Of a stretch of 64,000 nt of DNA, positions 21,321 through 33,808 are shown piece after piece. How positions within the stretch are numbered: the first letter of the stretch is position 1; every line of letters begins with the position of its first letter. Made by a program: the position numbers and the translations under genes. The DNA comes from Scenedesmus sp. ARA3 (taxonomy: Eukaryota; Chlorophyta; Chlorophyceae; Sphaeropleales; Scenedesmaceae), in contig RWJK01000863.1 of NCBI GenBank assembly GCA_004335835.1, positions 1 to 64,000 of the forward strand. Direction: 5' to 3'. Under the pieces are notes generated by a model, which made no database searches, was not told the DNA's origin, and saw only the letters and a list, made by a program, of their open reading frames with translations.

Positions 21321-22237
21321 TGATGGGCTGTTGCAAGCCTGCTAGCAGCTGCTTGTGACAAGTATGCAGCGACCAGTGTGCTGGTGCTTGGTGCACGTTG
21401 ATGAAGGGATACGCCGAAACACCTGTCGCACCCTGAAGTCCACATAATATATTTGTAATTGCATCCGTGGCGTTTGATTATCAAGTTGCCATTGCGTCAC
21501 AACACTGTTTACCATGTCTGTTTGCTGCACATCAAGGACAGCATGCAGCATTGCTAGACCCGGTGTGCCGTGGAGCAGTGAGCGCTGCAAGTTGTATTTG
21601 GTTCAGCAATTATGGCTCTTGCAATGGATACATATGCGCCAGAGGCAGTGTGGGTAGCATTTGATCACGTTGAGCCGTTTCATGCTTGACTGAGCTGCGA
21701 CAACTTCACATTGCAGCAGCAGCTGTGGGGGCTTGCAGTGCAGGTCAGCTGTTTGTGCAGTCTGGTCAAAACCTTATTGTTCTCTGCTCTTTTATTATTT
21801 GTAATGCTATATCCAACTAGGATGCAGCATTCGGCATGTGGTCGCATAAACTTGACCCATGGGAGGCCATCGTTGAAGCGTCAGCATTGCTGAGAGCTTC
21901 TATTGTGCATGCACTGCGCAGTGATCTTGGTGCGGCTTGCATGGCACCTTGTACGGTTAAGTACACAGCGGGAGAGTTTTCATTGTACATGTGGTAAAAT
22001 GAAACTCTTCCTTCTCAGCGTCGGCACAGCGCTGCTTAGCAGTGCGAACCCGAGTTGGTGACGTGCATGCATGTTTGACTGAAGTTGACCGGACAGGTGA
22101 CGAGCATGAGTCTGATTCGTTCTGACAGAAACTTTATACTATGTTGTCGGTGGCAGTTGCGTTACTTGTAAAGTGCATGGATACGGCGTTCCGCAGTACG
22201 TGATAGTCAGCATTATTGTTCTGCCCGGAACACCACG
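21321..22237 (+). other. 3' flank of SAWADEE-MBD gene and promoter of USP gene
   Basis: No gene seen. Contains TGTAA at 21454-21458 and again at 21800-21804. The rest is AT-richer, non-repetitive sequence leading to the USP start. Confidence 0.5.
21454..21458 (+). terminator. TGTAA poly(A) signal
   Basis: The green-algal consensus TGTAA lies 134 bp after the stop codon of the SAWADEE-MBD gene. Confidence 0.6.
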
Positions 22238-24728
22238 ATGCCTTCAACACTGGAAGAAGCATTCTTGCAGAAAAACCCAAAGAAGAAGCTGGTCATCGGC
22301 GTCGCAATAGATGGCAGCAACATATCGGACAAGGCCCTGGCAACAGCCTGTAGCTTCTACAATGCAGCCAGGGGAGACAGGCTGGTGATCCTGCATGTTT
22401 CAGACAGCAGCAAGACGTTCCTGCCTCGTCACCTGCAGCCAAAGCACCTTGAGAGCCAGTATGTAGACAAGGCACACAGCCTGAAGGTACGTGTACAGCT
22501 GCAGAGCTGTCTTCTGCAGCAGACAAACGCAATGAAGCCAACTCTGCAGAGCTCAATGACCAGGCAGTATCGCATGTATGAGCTTGATTGAACTGTGCAC
22601 AACACATGCTTACACATTTCAGCAGCAGCCAGCCATGCTTCCATCGTGGTGTGCATGCCCAGCAGCCAGCAAGCGCGTCTAGCGCGCTCCAAATTGCAGA
22701 GTAGCCAAGCAACTGTCCCCTGGCGATGCATGGCGCAGGCAAGGGCTGATTGGGCTTGCAGGGAGAAAGGCCAGGGCAGCAGCACCTGCCAGACGCTCAT
22801 GGCACTGGCTCAAGAGCAGCATGTGGACCTGCTGGTGGTGGGCTCCTTTGGCCGCAAGGGCGAGCGCGTGTGAGTCGCTGGCCATGCTTCTGCTCAGCAG
22901 CAGCGCAAGCAGCAGCTGGCAGTGGTGCATCTGCAGTCAGCCCTGCATGCTCGAGAGTGTGTGCAGCTGTTGGCGTGCTGTTGAGCTGACATCGGCTGTA
23001 TGCTAGCTGAACTGTTGTAGCAAACTTGCTGCTGTCAGCATTTGAACTGCATGCAGGCAATCGCCCGTTATTGAATTGTATTGGGCGTCCTGCTCTGCCA
23101 ACCCGCAGAGACATGCTTGGCACGGTGTCAGACTATTCACTGCGGGAGGGACACAGCAGCGTCGCCATTGTGCGCAGCAGCGCTGGCACCAGCACCCCTG
23201 GCAGCCACCACTACATGTTCGCAACTGACGGCAGCAGGGCAGCAGCTGTGGCCTACCTCACGCTGTGCTACCAGTGAGTGGGATGTGCTTGCAGTGACTG
23301 GTCAGCAAAACATGCAAGGCAAACAAATGTTTTGCAGCAACCAACTGTTTGACACAGAGCAAGCCATCAGCAAGTCATCCAACTTGCAGCAGTATAGTCC
23401 TGCTTGAGCAGCTGTAACCATACGAGGACTCAGGCTGATGAATGCCCAGCGATCACTGTTAGCAGCATGTGCTGCGCAACCAAACACACGGTGATTACTG
23501 CTTCTGTTGCTGCTGCTGCTGCTCAGGCTGGTGAAGCCTGGCGACCGCGTGCTGCTGGTCAGCTGCAGCTACGAGCACCAGCCAGCCAGCGGCCCAGACT
23601 TCTTCAAGAACTACACCGCAGTGGCAGAGAAGCTCAAGGTGCGCAGCACAGGCAGGAGCATCAACAGCACAGCTGATAGCTGCTGCATGATATCAACTGC
23701 CCCCTGCTAGCCTGGCAGTGAAGCATGGCACTGCAGCGGGCCCAGGTTTTGGATGCACAGCTCGCCCACCAAGCAGCATAATGATGCAGGTGCCATGCTC
23801 AGCGCTGGGGTGACTCCTGCAAGCCGGCTCCTGCAAGCAGCACTGCTGCTCAGCAAGCAGCAAGTAACAGCTTGCTGCCTGGCGCCCTGCTGCCGCATGC
23901 ATGCCTATTTGTCTGTATTTGTGGCTGTGCAGATCCCGCTTGAGACGCTGAGCTGGCGCGTGGAGCGGGCCCAGAGTGTGTCCACAGGGCTGCTGCAGCT
24001 GGTGGGGCTCAAGGAGGTGGACACACTGGTGTGCGGCATCGCAGGATACAGGTGGGCACCACTACGGTAGATGAGAAGATGATGTGACATGTGCTGTGGC
24101 CCAGACTGCAGCAGTGTGCAGCAGCAGCTGTGGCCTGGATGCAGCTGGTGGTTTGCTGTACTGAAATTCAGCATGTGTTCTTGTGTGGTGAGCTTGCTAG
24201 AGCAGCTTTTTGGGAAGAACTAGCCCAGCAAGATGTGTGCCTAACAAGCAGTGACCTGCAAGTAAGGCCGGCAATGTGCCCTTGTTTGTACCTGCAGTCA
24301 GAAGAAGCTGGGGTCTGTGAGTGATGAGATCACGCACCACGCGCTGTGCAACACCATCGTCATCAAGGTGAGTGCAGCAGGACGCAGCAGTGCAGCAAAC
24401 AATCGCCTGTTTGCTTAGCCACCTTACACACCGATGCAGCATAGGGACATGTGCAGCCAGCAGCTGCTCAGTCTTCAAACATATTGCTCACAGTAATTGC
24501 TGACATTTGAACTTACGTGCTGCTGAGCAGTTTTGCATTACCTTCTAACACTCGATGTCGTGCATATGTGTGCATGCCACTACTCTCACAGCAGCTGTAT
24601 GGTGGTGTTGCTGCGGCTTGCAGGACGCTCACGAGGTGCTCAGCCACCAGTTCAACACTGCAGGGGCGCGTGGCATCAGCGATGCCATCCTGCCTGCAGG
24701 GACCCCCAGGCAGCAGCTCAAAGTGTAG
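22238..24728 (+). CDS. Universal stress protein with two USP domains
   Basis: Seven exons: 22238-22486, 22739-22869, 23109-23273, 23527-23638, 23933-24051, 24298-24367, 24624-24728. They give 316 aa. Domain 1 begins KKLVIGVAIDGSNISDKAL (residues about 16-34) and ends with VDLLVVGSFGRKGE then LGTVSDYSLREGHSSVAIVR. This is the USPA nucleotide-binding pattern G-x2-G-x(9)-G-(S/T), slightly altered. Domain 2 runs from HHYMFATDGS to VDTLVCGIAGYR...KLGSVSDEITHHALCNTIVIK. No targeting peptide or membrane segment is evident, so it is probably cytosolic. Family members bind ATP or related ligands in stress responses; no ligand can be assigned. Unlike its neighbours the gene has no exon echoes. Confidence 0.88.
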
Positions 24729-25643
24729 GCCTTGACCCGCAAACATGGACGGTGTCGGTGCTCCAGCAGTAACAGGCAATATGTCAAACACCTCGCAGGT
24801 GGGGTGGGCACCTGCGACTCGCCCTAAGGGCATCATGCCCCGTGATGGGCCTTGCAGATGCCTTCAGCGTGCAGGGTTGAAAGGGTCATAGATGTGTGTG
24901 TTGGTGGATTGGCAGAGTCCTGCAAGCAAGAATACTGCGAGAAAGACAGCAAATGTTAGGTCGCCCCAGCGACCTACGTTGACATAATGCTGTGCTTCAG
25001 ATATAAAAGTAGGACGGGATGCTTATGGCAGAAGTGACCATTGAGGGTGTCCTGTTGGCGTGTGTGGGTAGTGCAGTCAAACAGCAGGGTTCAGTACTGT
25101 TGTTCAAGCACTTTGATGACAGTGCTGCGGTTGTGTCACCTGACCTGCTCAGCTACGAGCTGCAGCCTGGAAGATGTATAATCATCATGTGTGCTTGGCT
25201 TAGTCCACACTGTGTAAGCTTTAGGTAGCGGGAGTCTGTGCCTGGCGGTCACCTAGGGTTGCTGCTCCTCATGAAGTTCCACTCCAACACCCTGTCAGCA
25301 ACGCAGCCGCTGCCGTCATCGCGTTTTTATTTGCTGAGTATGTCGTAACTGGAGAATTGGTGGGTGATGCCACAAAGCTCCGAGACGCGAAGCTGCCCAG
25401 CCGTGAGCAGCTGCCAGTGTCGCTGAGCGTGCTCGTTGATCGCACCCCTGGAAAAACTTCGATACCTACTGCTGTATGGAGCTAGTCCAACTCAGTTTCA
25501 GTGCCTGCAAGCTGTGTTAAACGTGGACAACAGCAGCATCAGCAGTGCATGCAGCAGCACCAGGAGCAGAAGGTGCTGGTACGGCCTGAGCCGGACTGCG
25601 TGGTGTGTTCGAACCGTCTATTACTACACGCAACTACAACAGC
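24729..25643. other. Intergenic region, no gene recognised
   Basis: Contains TGTAA at 25213-25217, a possible poly(A) signal for the USP gene. It probably also holds the promoter, and possibly an unseen 5' exon, of the OPR-like gene. An AG at 25641-25642 just before the provisional start could be an acceptor. Confidence 0.45.
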
Positions 25644-27719
25644 ATGCACACAACTGCTCAGCCAGACCGGGCAGCTCACAGCAGCAACACAGCCCAGCAT
25701 CCGCAGTGCTGGCTGTCGAGCAGCATCAAGCGTGCAACACGCAGCAGACCACACAGCTCTGTCACAGCTGCAGCTTCATGTGAGAGCTTCAACAATCAGC
25801 AGCTGCCGGGGGATGAGCTGCCAGGCATGCTACAGCTGCGGGGCCAGCTACAGCAGCCACACCAGCAGCTACAGCAATGGAGGCAGCAGCAGCAACAGCA
25901 GCAGCAGGGAGCAGGTCAGCCACTGTCCTACCCGCGAGCTGTAGCGCAACAGAACCAGCAGCAGCAGTCGCAGCAGCAACAGCAGCTTGGGTGGCAGCAG
26001 CTGCAGGTGCAGCGGCCTGTGCGACGGCCACAGCCTGCTGACCCATTTAGCTCATGTCACAGGACACCTGCTGCTGACAACAGCAGCAGCAGCAGTAGCA
26101 GCAGCAGCAGCCTAGCTGACTTGCGCAAGGTCATAAGCGGCGCAAGGTCGCTGCAGCAGCTGCTGGAGCTGCTGCCTGCTGCTGCTGCAGCTGACCAGCC
26201 AGACATCACGACTCGGCTGCTGCTGCAAGCAGTGACAGTGCTGCGCAGGAGCTCAGCTGGCCTCAACAGCAGCAGCAGCATGCCAACACAGCAGCGGGAC
26301 AGCGGCTCTCCATGGCCAGCAGCAGCTGCGGCAGGCAGCAGCAACAAAGACCACCAGCAGCAGCAGGAATTGCAGCAGCTGCTGAGGAGCTGTGATGTGC
26401 TGCTGTACAGGCAGGCTGACTTGTTGGGCTTTCAGCATGCCTCTGGGGTGCTGTGGGTGTGGGCGCAGCTGGGCTGGAGGCCCGCACCACTGCTGCTGCA
26501 GCAGGTGCAGGGTGGCGAGGCAGCAGTAGCCCAGCTGCAGCAGCAGCAGGGTGGGGATGCAACAGCGATGCTACTGCAGCAGCAGCAGCAGCAGCAGCAG
26601 CAGGATGGGAAAGCAGCAGCAAGTGAGCTGCAGCAGCAGCGGAGCTTGTGGAGGCTTGTCATTCGGCAGCTGGTGGAGAGCGAAGTGAAGCACGAGATGA
26701 AAGGTGCGGCGCATGGCGTGGCTGGTGTGATCATCATAATCATGAACCAATCAAGTCGTAGCATAGCAGTGACAAGCGAAGTGAAGCATGAGATGTTAGG
26801 TGCGCGTGCGCGTCACAGCATGGCTGGTATGCTGCATGCTGGAGCAGGTTCTTGCTGACACGGCTCGGCATGCAGCATTGTTGCTGCAGCAGGGAGCAGC
26901 TGAGTGGTGCGTATCTTCTTGATGGGTTCTTGCAGCGAGTCCTTGCAGTTTTATTTCACTGTGATCCCAATGAGTGCACTGGTGCAACAGACATGTTGTC
27001 AAACTCTGACGGCTCCTTTTGTGTTGTGCCTCATCTGCTCAGGTGCTATTGGCAGTGTGGGTGGTCAGCTCTGCCGCGCCATCACAGCAGCAGCAGCGCT
27101 GTCCATCAAAGACCACAGGCTGTGGCTCAAGCTCAGGTCCATGACCCAGGGTTTAGCACCCCTGCTACACCCTAGCGAGGTAGCCCGCTGTGCCTGGGGT
27201 TTAGCACGCAGCCGCATCGCCCCAAAGTCCGGTGCGTACCCTGCCTTCCAAGCGCTGCTGGCTAGGGCTCAGCAGCAGGGCGTTGAAGGGTTCAGTGAGG
27301 TGGCAGCGCTGAACCTGATCTGGGCAGTTGCGGATGCAGATGCTGTGCATTTGGCCCCGCCTGGGGTTTTGCAGGGGCTTGTGGATCGGGCTTTGGGCCC
27401 GGAGTACACCACCTGGCATCAGCAACAGCAGCAGCAGCAGCAGCAGGAGACAGGCTATATACTAACAGCAGGAACTGCAGTTTCAAGCAGCAGCAGCAGC
27501 AGCAGCGAGGCTGCACCACCTTGCAGGCTGTCTTCTGAGGAGCTTGCTAGCCTTGTGTGGAGCTGTGCCAACATGGCAAGACACCACAGGAGGCGCGCAG
27601 TGGCAGCAGAACTCAAGCAGAACTTCACCCGGCAGAAAACCAAGCGGCAGCAGCAGCAGCGGAGGGCGGCAGCAGCAGCGGCAGCGGATGCAGGAGCAGG
27701 CAGCAGTGCTACTAAAGAT

Positions 27720-27751
<32 letters not shown>

Positions 27752-28050
27752 GGTTGTGCATGAGGATCCTCTGCTGATGCATTACCTGGCAGCAGCAGCA
27801 AGCAGCAAGCTTGAGGCCTTTGCCCCCAGGCAGATCGCCACACTGGCTCGGGGTTTTGTGCTGCTGCAGTCTGTTGAACCCTGGCTGGTGGGGCGGCTGT
27901 GGGACAGGGCTTTGCAGATAGAACCCCAAGGCACATTGGCAGGGTTCAATCTGCTGGAAGTGAGCCTGCTGCTGCTGTCAGTTTCTTGTGCGCACAAGAA
28001 CCAGCACCACCAGCAGCAGCAACCTGTCAGTGCTGCAGCTGCAGGAGATT

Positions 28051-28089
<39 letters not shown>

Positions 28090-29308
28090 CAGCAGCAGCA
28101 GAGCAGCTCGTGGCAGCAGCAGCACAGCGCGTGCTAGCTGCTGATGAAGCTGAGCTGGCAGTGCCGGGCATTGCTGCTGCACTGCTGCACGTGTTTGCTC
28201 AGCTCCGGTTCTTTGCAGTGGCGAGTAACACAGCACCAGCAGCAGCAGCAGCAGCAGGAGGAGGTTTGATGATCTCTGATGGCAGTGGTGGTGGTAGCGC
28301 AGCAGTGGCGGCTGCTGTTGCGCAGCGGCTGCTGTGTGCGGTTCGTGCAGCTGGCTTTGGGAGGTTGCCAGCAGAGCAGCTTGTGCTGCTGGCGGCAGCA
28401 GCAGGACAGCTGGCGGCAGCAGGATGGGCTGGCAGCAGCAGCAGCAGCAGCACTGACAGGGACTCTGAGCTGGATTCATCACAATTAGCAGGAGCGGCAG
28501 CACATGCAGCAGCCACTAGCGAGATCTCCAGTCAGCAAGGCAGCAGCAGCAGCAGTGCTGAGGTCAATTTTACAGCTGCTGCTGTTGTACAGCAAGAGCT
28601 GCAGCAGTTGCTGCAGCAGCTGGCCCTGCCCCTAGCTGCCAGCACTCACAGCTTAATGCTGCGGCACCTCGCCACAGCACTTGCTGCATATGCAGCAGCA
28701 GGCGTGGACGCCCCTCAGCTGTTTGACTCTGCTTCTGCTGCTGTAATGCGCCGTGAGGTGTTAGATAACGGCAGTAGCTGGGCCCTTGCTAGGCTGCTGG
28801 CTGCATATGCTGCAGCCGGCCACACAGATGAGCAGCTGTTTGCTGCTGTTACGGATGTGTTAGTTCCGCGGCTGCAGGCTGGGGTTTTGCAGGCAAGGGC
28901 ACTGTCGAGGTTTAGCTGGGCGCTGGCTGCAGCTGGCTATCATGATATGGATGTGTTTAGGGAGATTGGGGTTCAGCTTGTGACTCAGCCACAGCAGAGG
29001 CCTGTGGCTGGCAGCAGCAGCAGCAGCAGCAGCAGCATTTGGGACCACCTGCAGCCTCGTGACCTGGCAGCAATTGCCTGGAGTCTGGGAACAGTTGAGT
29101 TGCGGGACCCTAAACCCTTTGATGCCCTGGCAGAAGCTGGCGTGAGGCTGCTGCCAGGGTTTAGCATCAGCCAGGTCAGCAGCCTGCTGTGGGGTTTAGC
29201 AGCAGCTGGGGTGTACCATGAGGGCTTTGTGACAGCTGTGGCAGCAGCAATGGCTGCACCGGCAACCCAGAAGCAGCTTGCAGCAGGCATTTTAACATCT
29301 GCATCTTC

Positions 29309-29342
<34 letters not shown>

Positions 29343-29857
29343 AGAGTGTCACTGCTGCTGGCAGCAGCATTCCCTCAAGATGTTGCCACCATCGCCTGGT
29401 CTCTAGCAGAGCTCAGAGCAGCCCCTAGCAGCGTACTGGCAGCTTGTACCGCCCACTTTGCAGCACATGCCAGGCAGTACAGTGCAGCAGATGCTGCTGA
29501 CCTGGCATGGGCAGTACTGTGCTCAGGTCAGTCAGTACAACAGCAGCAGCAGCAGGGTGATGGGGCGATGCAGCCACATGATACTGCAGTGCTGCTGCAG
29601 CGGCTGCTGGCTGTTGCTGCTTCAGACTTCGAGCAACTCAGTCCACAGCAGTTGGCAAACCTGACACTTGTGACAGCAGCAGCAGCAGCAGCAGCAGCAA
29701 CAGCATCCTCAACAGCCGCAGAGACAGCAGCAGGTGTGCGCAGTGCTCCTCCTGGTCTGTTATTCCAGCAGCTGTGGCTTGCAGTAGTGGATTGGGGCCC
29801 TGGTGCATTCACAGCAGCTGATGCTGCAAAGGTGATGTGGGCCCACCTCAGTGCATT

Positions 29858-29900
<43 letters not shown>

Positions 29901-29956
29901 CGGGGGAGGCGGAAGTTGCGTGCACAGTCAATGCCTGGTGGTGACGGCAGCAGCGC

Positions 29957-30015
<59 letters not shown>

Positions 30016-30831
30016 GCTCTGGGAGGGCAGCAGCAGTATGCAAGAAGCTGTTGGCAGCAGGTGAGGAGAAGCTGCAGCGCATGCAACGCACACCGTGCAG
30101 AAAGCACAGCAGGAGCGTAGCTGCATGCATTTGCGCCTCTAGTCAAAGCACCTGATGAATTGTCTGATGGCTTGGCTGCAGCCAGCAAGATGACAGCAAG
30201 CAGCTGACTGTTATGTTATTTTGTTATGTTTGCAGGGCAGCCACTGCAACATAGCATCAGCGGCCGCCATCCCTGCATGTGTGCTGAGTTATGCTCTGCA
30301 ATTGTGTAGATATGTCAACATGCCAGCATTGCTTGAAGGTGCGCAGTTGTGCATTTACCATGCCTAAAACTGTCATACATGTGGCACATCTCCCTGGCAG
30401 GACATTCCCGGGTCACCTTGCTGCACTCAACAAGATGTTTTGCACCTATTCTGCTGACTGGCGTCTCATGCCCTGCTGCTGCTGCACTGTGCTGTGCTGT
30501 CTGGCGCTCTCAGGTGCCAGAGTAGCTGTGCGGCAGACTGCAGCAGTGTGCAGCAGCAGCTTTGCCAAGCAGGTGCTGGCTGCACTGCACAGCAGCGGCC
30601 TGGCGGCCCACCCCACTATCGCACAGGGCCCTGCAGCACAAGCGGCAGCAGCAGCTGCAGCAGTAGCTGCTGTTCCTGCAGCCTGCTGTGGCAGCACTAC
30701 TGCAGCAGGCGGGGCGTCAGCCGCCGCTGCTGCTGCTGCTGGTTGTGTGTGGGATGCCTTGGGGTCGGAAGTGGCGAGTCAGCTGCTGGGGCATGTTGTT
30801 ACTGAGGAGCCTGGGGGTGCCGGGGTGAGAG

Positions 30832-30884
<53 letters not shown>

Positions 30885-31178
30885 CGGAAGGTGCTGCTGG
30901 TGCTGGTGCCAGAAGGGCAGCTGAGCCGGATGTCTGACAATCACTTCAACAACAGCAGCAGCAGCAGCAGCGAGTCGGATGCTACTCAGCAGCAGCAGCA
31001 GGAGTCTAGAATGACTGGAATGGCTGCTGTGAGCGCATCGCTGCTGCTGCCCACTGTGCGGCATTTCAAATGTGTGCTGCTGACAGAAGCAGAGTGGCAG
31101 GCATGGGCTGTAGAGGGGGGCCAGGAGAGGCAAGCAAGCAGCTTGCTGCAGCTGCTGCAGGAGCAGGCTGATGTGTAG
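25644..31178 (+). CDS. Octotricopeptide-repeat (OPR)-like organelle RNA-binding protein, very large
   Basis: Three exons: 25644-26703, 27043-30060, 30514-31178, giving 1580 aa from the first in-frame ATG. The 5' end is uncertain because the frame is open only from 25590. Repeated helical-pair motifs of OPR type are visible: LHPSEVARCAWGLARSR, LSSEELASLVWSCANM, FAPRQIATLARGFVLL, LQPRDLAAIAWSLGTVE, FSISQVSSLLWGLAAAG, FPQDVATIAWSLAELR, YSAADAADLAWAVLCSG. The C-terminal exon ends with a hydrophobic/acidic segment (FKCVLLTEAEWQAW) that could be a diverged RAP domain. OPR proteins bind chloroplast or mitochondrial transcripts in green algae; target and organelle are unknown here. Gln, Ala and Ser runs interrupt the repeats (27419, 28050, 29310, 29858, 29958, 30834). 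Exon phases agree. Confidence 0.78.
26765..26830 (+). repeat. Exon echo: 3' edge of OPR exon 1
   Basis: The copy SEVKHEM followed by GTGCG-rich intron and ATGGCTGGT-like sequence repeats 26680-26735. It lies directly downstream of the exon end at 26703. Confidence 0.85.
29858..30015 (+). repeat. Two long in-frame CAG tracts in the OPR exon
   Basis: About 12 CAG units at 29859-29895 and about 19 at 29957-30014, separated by a short Arg/Gly-rich segment. Both are read as polyglutamine. Confidence 0.95.
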
Positions 31179-31192
31179 CAGCTGCTTGTATG

Positions 31193-31255
31193 CTGGCAGC
31201 AGATGTGCCTACTGGCAGCAGATGTGCCTACTGGCAGCAGATGTGCCTACTGGCG
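31193..31255 (+). repeat. 19-bp tandem repeat after OPR stop
   Basis: Units starting at 31193, 31212, 31231 and 31250 (CTGGCAGCAGATGTGCCTA; the last is partial). It begins 15 bp after the stop codon, so it lies in the 3' UTR. Confidence 0.95.
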
Positions 31256-31393
31256 GCATAGGGAGGCCCTCAGCGGCAGACGGCAGGTATATGTAGCTGC
31301 TGCAGCAACAGGCTGCTGCGTAGCAGCTGTACGTGCTCAGCTGCTGGCAGCATGTGCACTGTACAGGCTTTCGGCGGCATTGTACATGGGGGC

Positions 31394-31433
31394 TGTGCAG
31401 TAGATGTGCAGTAGATGTGCAGTAGATGTGCAG
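31394..31433 (+). repeat. 11-bp tandem repeat
   Basis: TGTGCAGTAGA occurs at 31394, 31405, 31416 and 31427 (last partial), in the 3' flank of the OPR gene. Confidence 0.9.
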
Positions 31434-31520
31434 TTTCCAGTGCGTCCGGACGGATCCGTCCCACTGTAGTAGATGTTTTCAAAACCGAGTCAGCAGACTT
31501 TGGCCAGCTGGACTACAGTC

Positions 31521-31525
31521 TGTAA
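31521..31525 (+). terminator. TGTAA poly(A) signal
   Basis: TGTAA 343 bp after the OPR stop and 250 bp before the next start codon. The remainder of 31179-31771 holds no gene. Confidence 0.5.
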
Positions 31526-31771
31526 TAGCCATTGGTGGTATACTAGGTGTGCATACTACTGCATGTTGCCTTGGACATCCGGCATGCTTTCTTCGTTGGC
31601 CTGTGCTTCAGCAGAGTAGTAAGAATCTGAAAACCCTTGTCATGTGATGTGACATGATGTGGCAACCTGATGGGCTCCTGCCAAGGGCTCCAGTTCCGCG
31701 CCATTCGTTCCCTCCAATATCGTTTCAGCTGCTTACCTTTCTTTGATACGTAGCAGTCGAGGCACGAAATC

Positions 31772-32137
31772 ATGTTGGCGTCAAGCCGAGTCATCAGCAG
31801 CACCGGGCTGCAGGCTAAAGCTCGCAGGCACGCACACAGCCAGCCATTGACTTTCCGCAAGCCCGCAGTAGCTGCCGCTCGTGCTCAATACGTTTCTTAC
31901 TATCGGTTTGCGCGGCCAGCGTTGGGGACTGAGTCTGCAGAGGAGTCTTCTAGCCAACAGTCACAGCCAGCCAGCCAAGAAACACAGCCAGGCAGCCAAG
32001 AAGCTCAGCCTGCTCAACCTGTGGGAGAACAAAGTCTACAGGTACGGGCACTCAATGAACACGATGAGGCTGCTAGGGTCGCTGCATGGTTGCATGCAAG
32101 GGGGCTTCGCCAAGCATGCTGCAGCCAAATCCGCAGC

Positions 32138-32191
<54 letters not shown>

Positions 32192-32709
32192 TTGCTTGCA
32201 AGCGCGCAGTGGCAATGCTTCCCCAGCAAACCCTGCCCTGCACAGGTCGTATGTGTGCAATGTTGAATTGTAAATGCTTGTGCGCTGTAACCGCACCATG
32301 CTCTCAGCGGACAACACTGCCTGAAGCGCTGTGCTGGAAACTTCCACAGCATGCAACCCTCATGCCCACCCCCTACCCTGCTCACCCTGTCCCTGCTGCA
32401 CCTTGCGATACACCCACAGCTGCCCGCATCGCCTGCGCCCCTTCTCTCACCACGCTAAATTTCAACCCCCAACCCCAACCCAAAGCTATTGTGGACTTAG
32501 TGTCAGTGAGCTCACCTGTACTCAAAAAGCTCTTTCTGATTTGCCTTTGTGCCTGTTTTGTTGATTTGCAGGAAAAGGTGCAAGGCGCGCTGCAGGCGCT
32601 GTACCAGAACAGGCGCCTGGTGGCTGTTGGCGTGGCTGTGCTGGATGTGGCTTTCCTGTGGCTTGCAGTAAAATTCGGCAAGCAGTACTTCTGGGACCCT
32701 AACCACTAG
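31772..32709 (+). CDS. Small single-span membrane protein, probably organellar
   Basis: Two exons, 31772-32041 and 32572-32709, give 135 aa. The N-terminus is rich in Ser, Arg and Ala with few acids (MLASSRVISSTGLQAKARRH), like a chloroplast or mitochondrial targeting peptide. A Gln/Ser/Glu-rich spacer (residues 50-90) follows. The second exon encodes an amphipathic stretch ALQALYQNRR and one hydrophobic helix (LVAVGVAVLDVAFLWLAVKFG), ending QYFWDPNH. I do not recognise the family. The splice is phase 0 and GT/AG; the intron carries a (CTG)16 tract. An exposed tail and one membrane anchor are all that can be inferred. Confidence 0.7.
32141..32188 (+). repeat. (CTG)16 intronic microsatellite
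   Basis: Perfect CTG run inside the single intron of the small membrane-protein gene. Confidence 0.95.
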
Positions 32710-32732
32710 ACGAGGACAGAGGCTGGACCAGG

Positions 32733-32882
32733 CAAGAGTGGGCAAGCAGTGGCTGTGGGACAGCCAAGCAGTAGCTGTGATTTTGGCCAAGCGGTGGCTG
32801 TGGTTTTGGCCAAGCAGAGATTGGGCAAGCAGTGGCTGCACTGGGTAGCCAAGCAGTGGCCACACTGGACAGGCAAGCAGTG
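32733..32882 (+). repeat. Degenerate 22-24-bp minisatellite
   Basis: CAAGCAGTGGCTG-type units with CAAGC at 32743, 32765, 32788, 32811, 32826, 32850 and 32874, starting 24 bp after a stop codon. It probably lies in the 3' UTR of the small membrane-protein gene. Confidence 0.85.
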
Positions 32883-33166
32883 TCTAGCACCCCAGCTGGC
32901 GGCTGATGTCCAATACTGGGCCGTCTATTGGTTGCTGATGCACACACCAGCCACTGTTGTATGTTGATAGGTACATACTGTTGCAGTGACGCAACAAGGG
33001 GTGCATAGGACACAGCAGGCAGCAGATACCTGAGCAGCAGCAGCCTCAGCTGCAGCAGGCAAGCTGGGTGATTGGCTAGCTGGATGTATGTACAGTACAA
33101 TCTGAGGGGTGAACGGGCTTATGATGCTGTTGGTGCGGCCTAGCGAGGCTAGCAAGTGGCCTTTGA

Positions 33167-33412
33167 GTGGTGCTGCTAGGCAAAAAGCGCAGCCGGTACC
33201 GCGTGGTACACCTTGCTGGTGTGCTTGGTGTGCACGACTTGCTGCTGGGCACTAGCAGAAGCAGGCCAGCACCACGCAACAACGTGATGGCACCTGCAGG
33301 ACATGCTGCTGCTGTTGCTGCTGCTGCTGCTGATGCTAGTGCTGCCGGCACAAGCAGCCCCCAAGTGCTGCTGCGGGCAAGGAGCAGGGCAGCGATGGCT
33401 CACATGCGGCGC

Positions 33413-33450
<38 letters not shown>

Positions 33451-33808
33451 TTCTGGCAATGATGCTGCTGCATTCGCAAATGCAACAGCACCAGAGCAGC
33501 ATCAGGCTCCTGTAGGACTGGAAGATGCCGGGTCAGCAAATGCTGTGAGGGAGCTGCTTTGTGACCTGGTACGCTGGTAGCACTTGTTTTCAAGTGCGGC
33601 AGCAGCAGCAGCAGCAGCAGCAGCAGAGCAACTGGCAACACAAACTGAGCAGGAGTTGGATGCAAGCTGCTGGGGTGGCTGTCAGGCTCCCGCCAGCAGC
33701 AGTGCTGTAGCTGCAGTGGTAGCGTCACCAGGCAAGCTTCATGACGCGGCAGCAGCTGTGCTGGAGAGCCAATCCGTTTTTTGGAGCCACTCTTGTCTCA
33801 GCAGCTGA
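33167..33808 (+). pseudogene. Interrupted Ala-rich reading frame, possible gene remnant
   Basis: A frame without ATG start runs 33167-33808 and is broken by one in-frame TAG at 33578-33580. The parts read KKRSRYRVVHLAGVLGVHD, then alanine runs, GLEDAGSANAVRELLCDLV, stop, then Ala-rich sequence ending in a further stop. It resembles an exon of a low-complexity protein but matches no family I know. It could equally be intergenic CAG-type repeat sequence open by chance. Confidence 0.25.
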
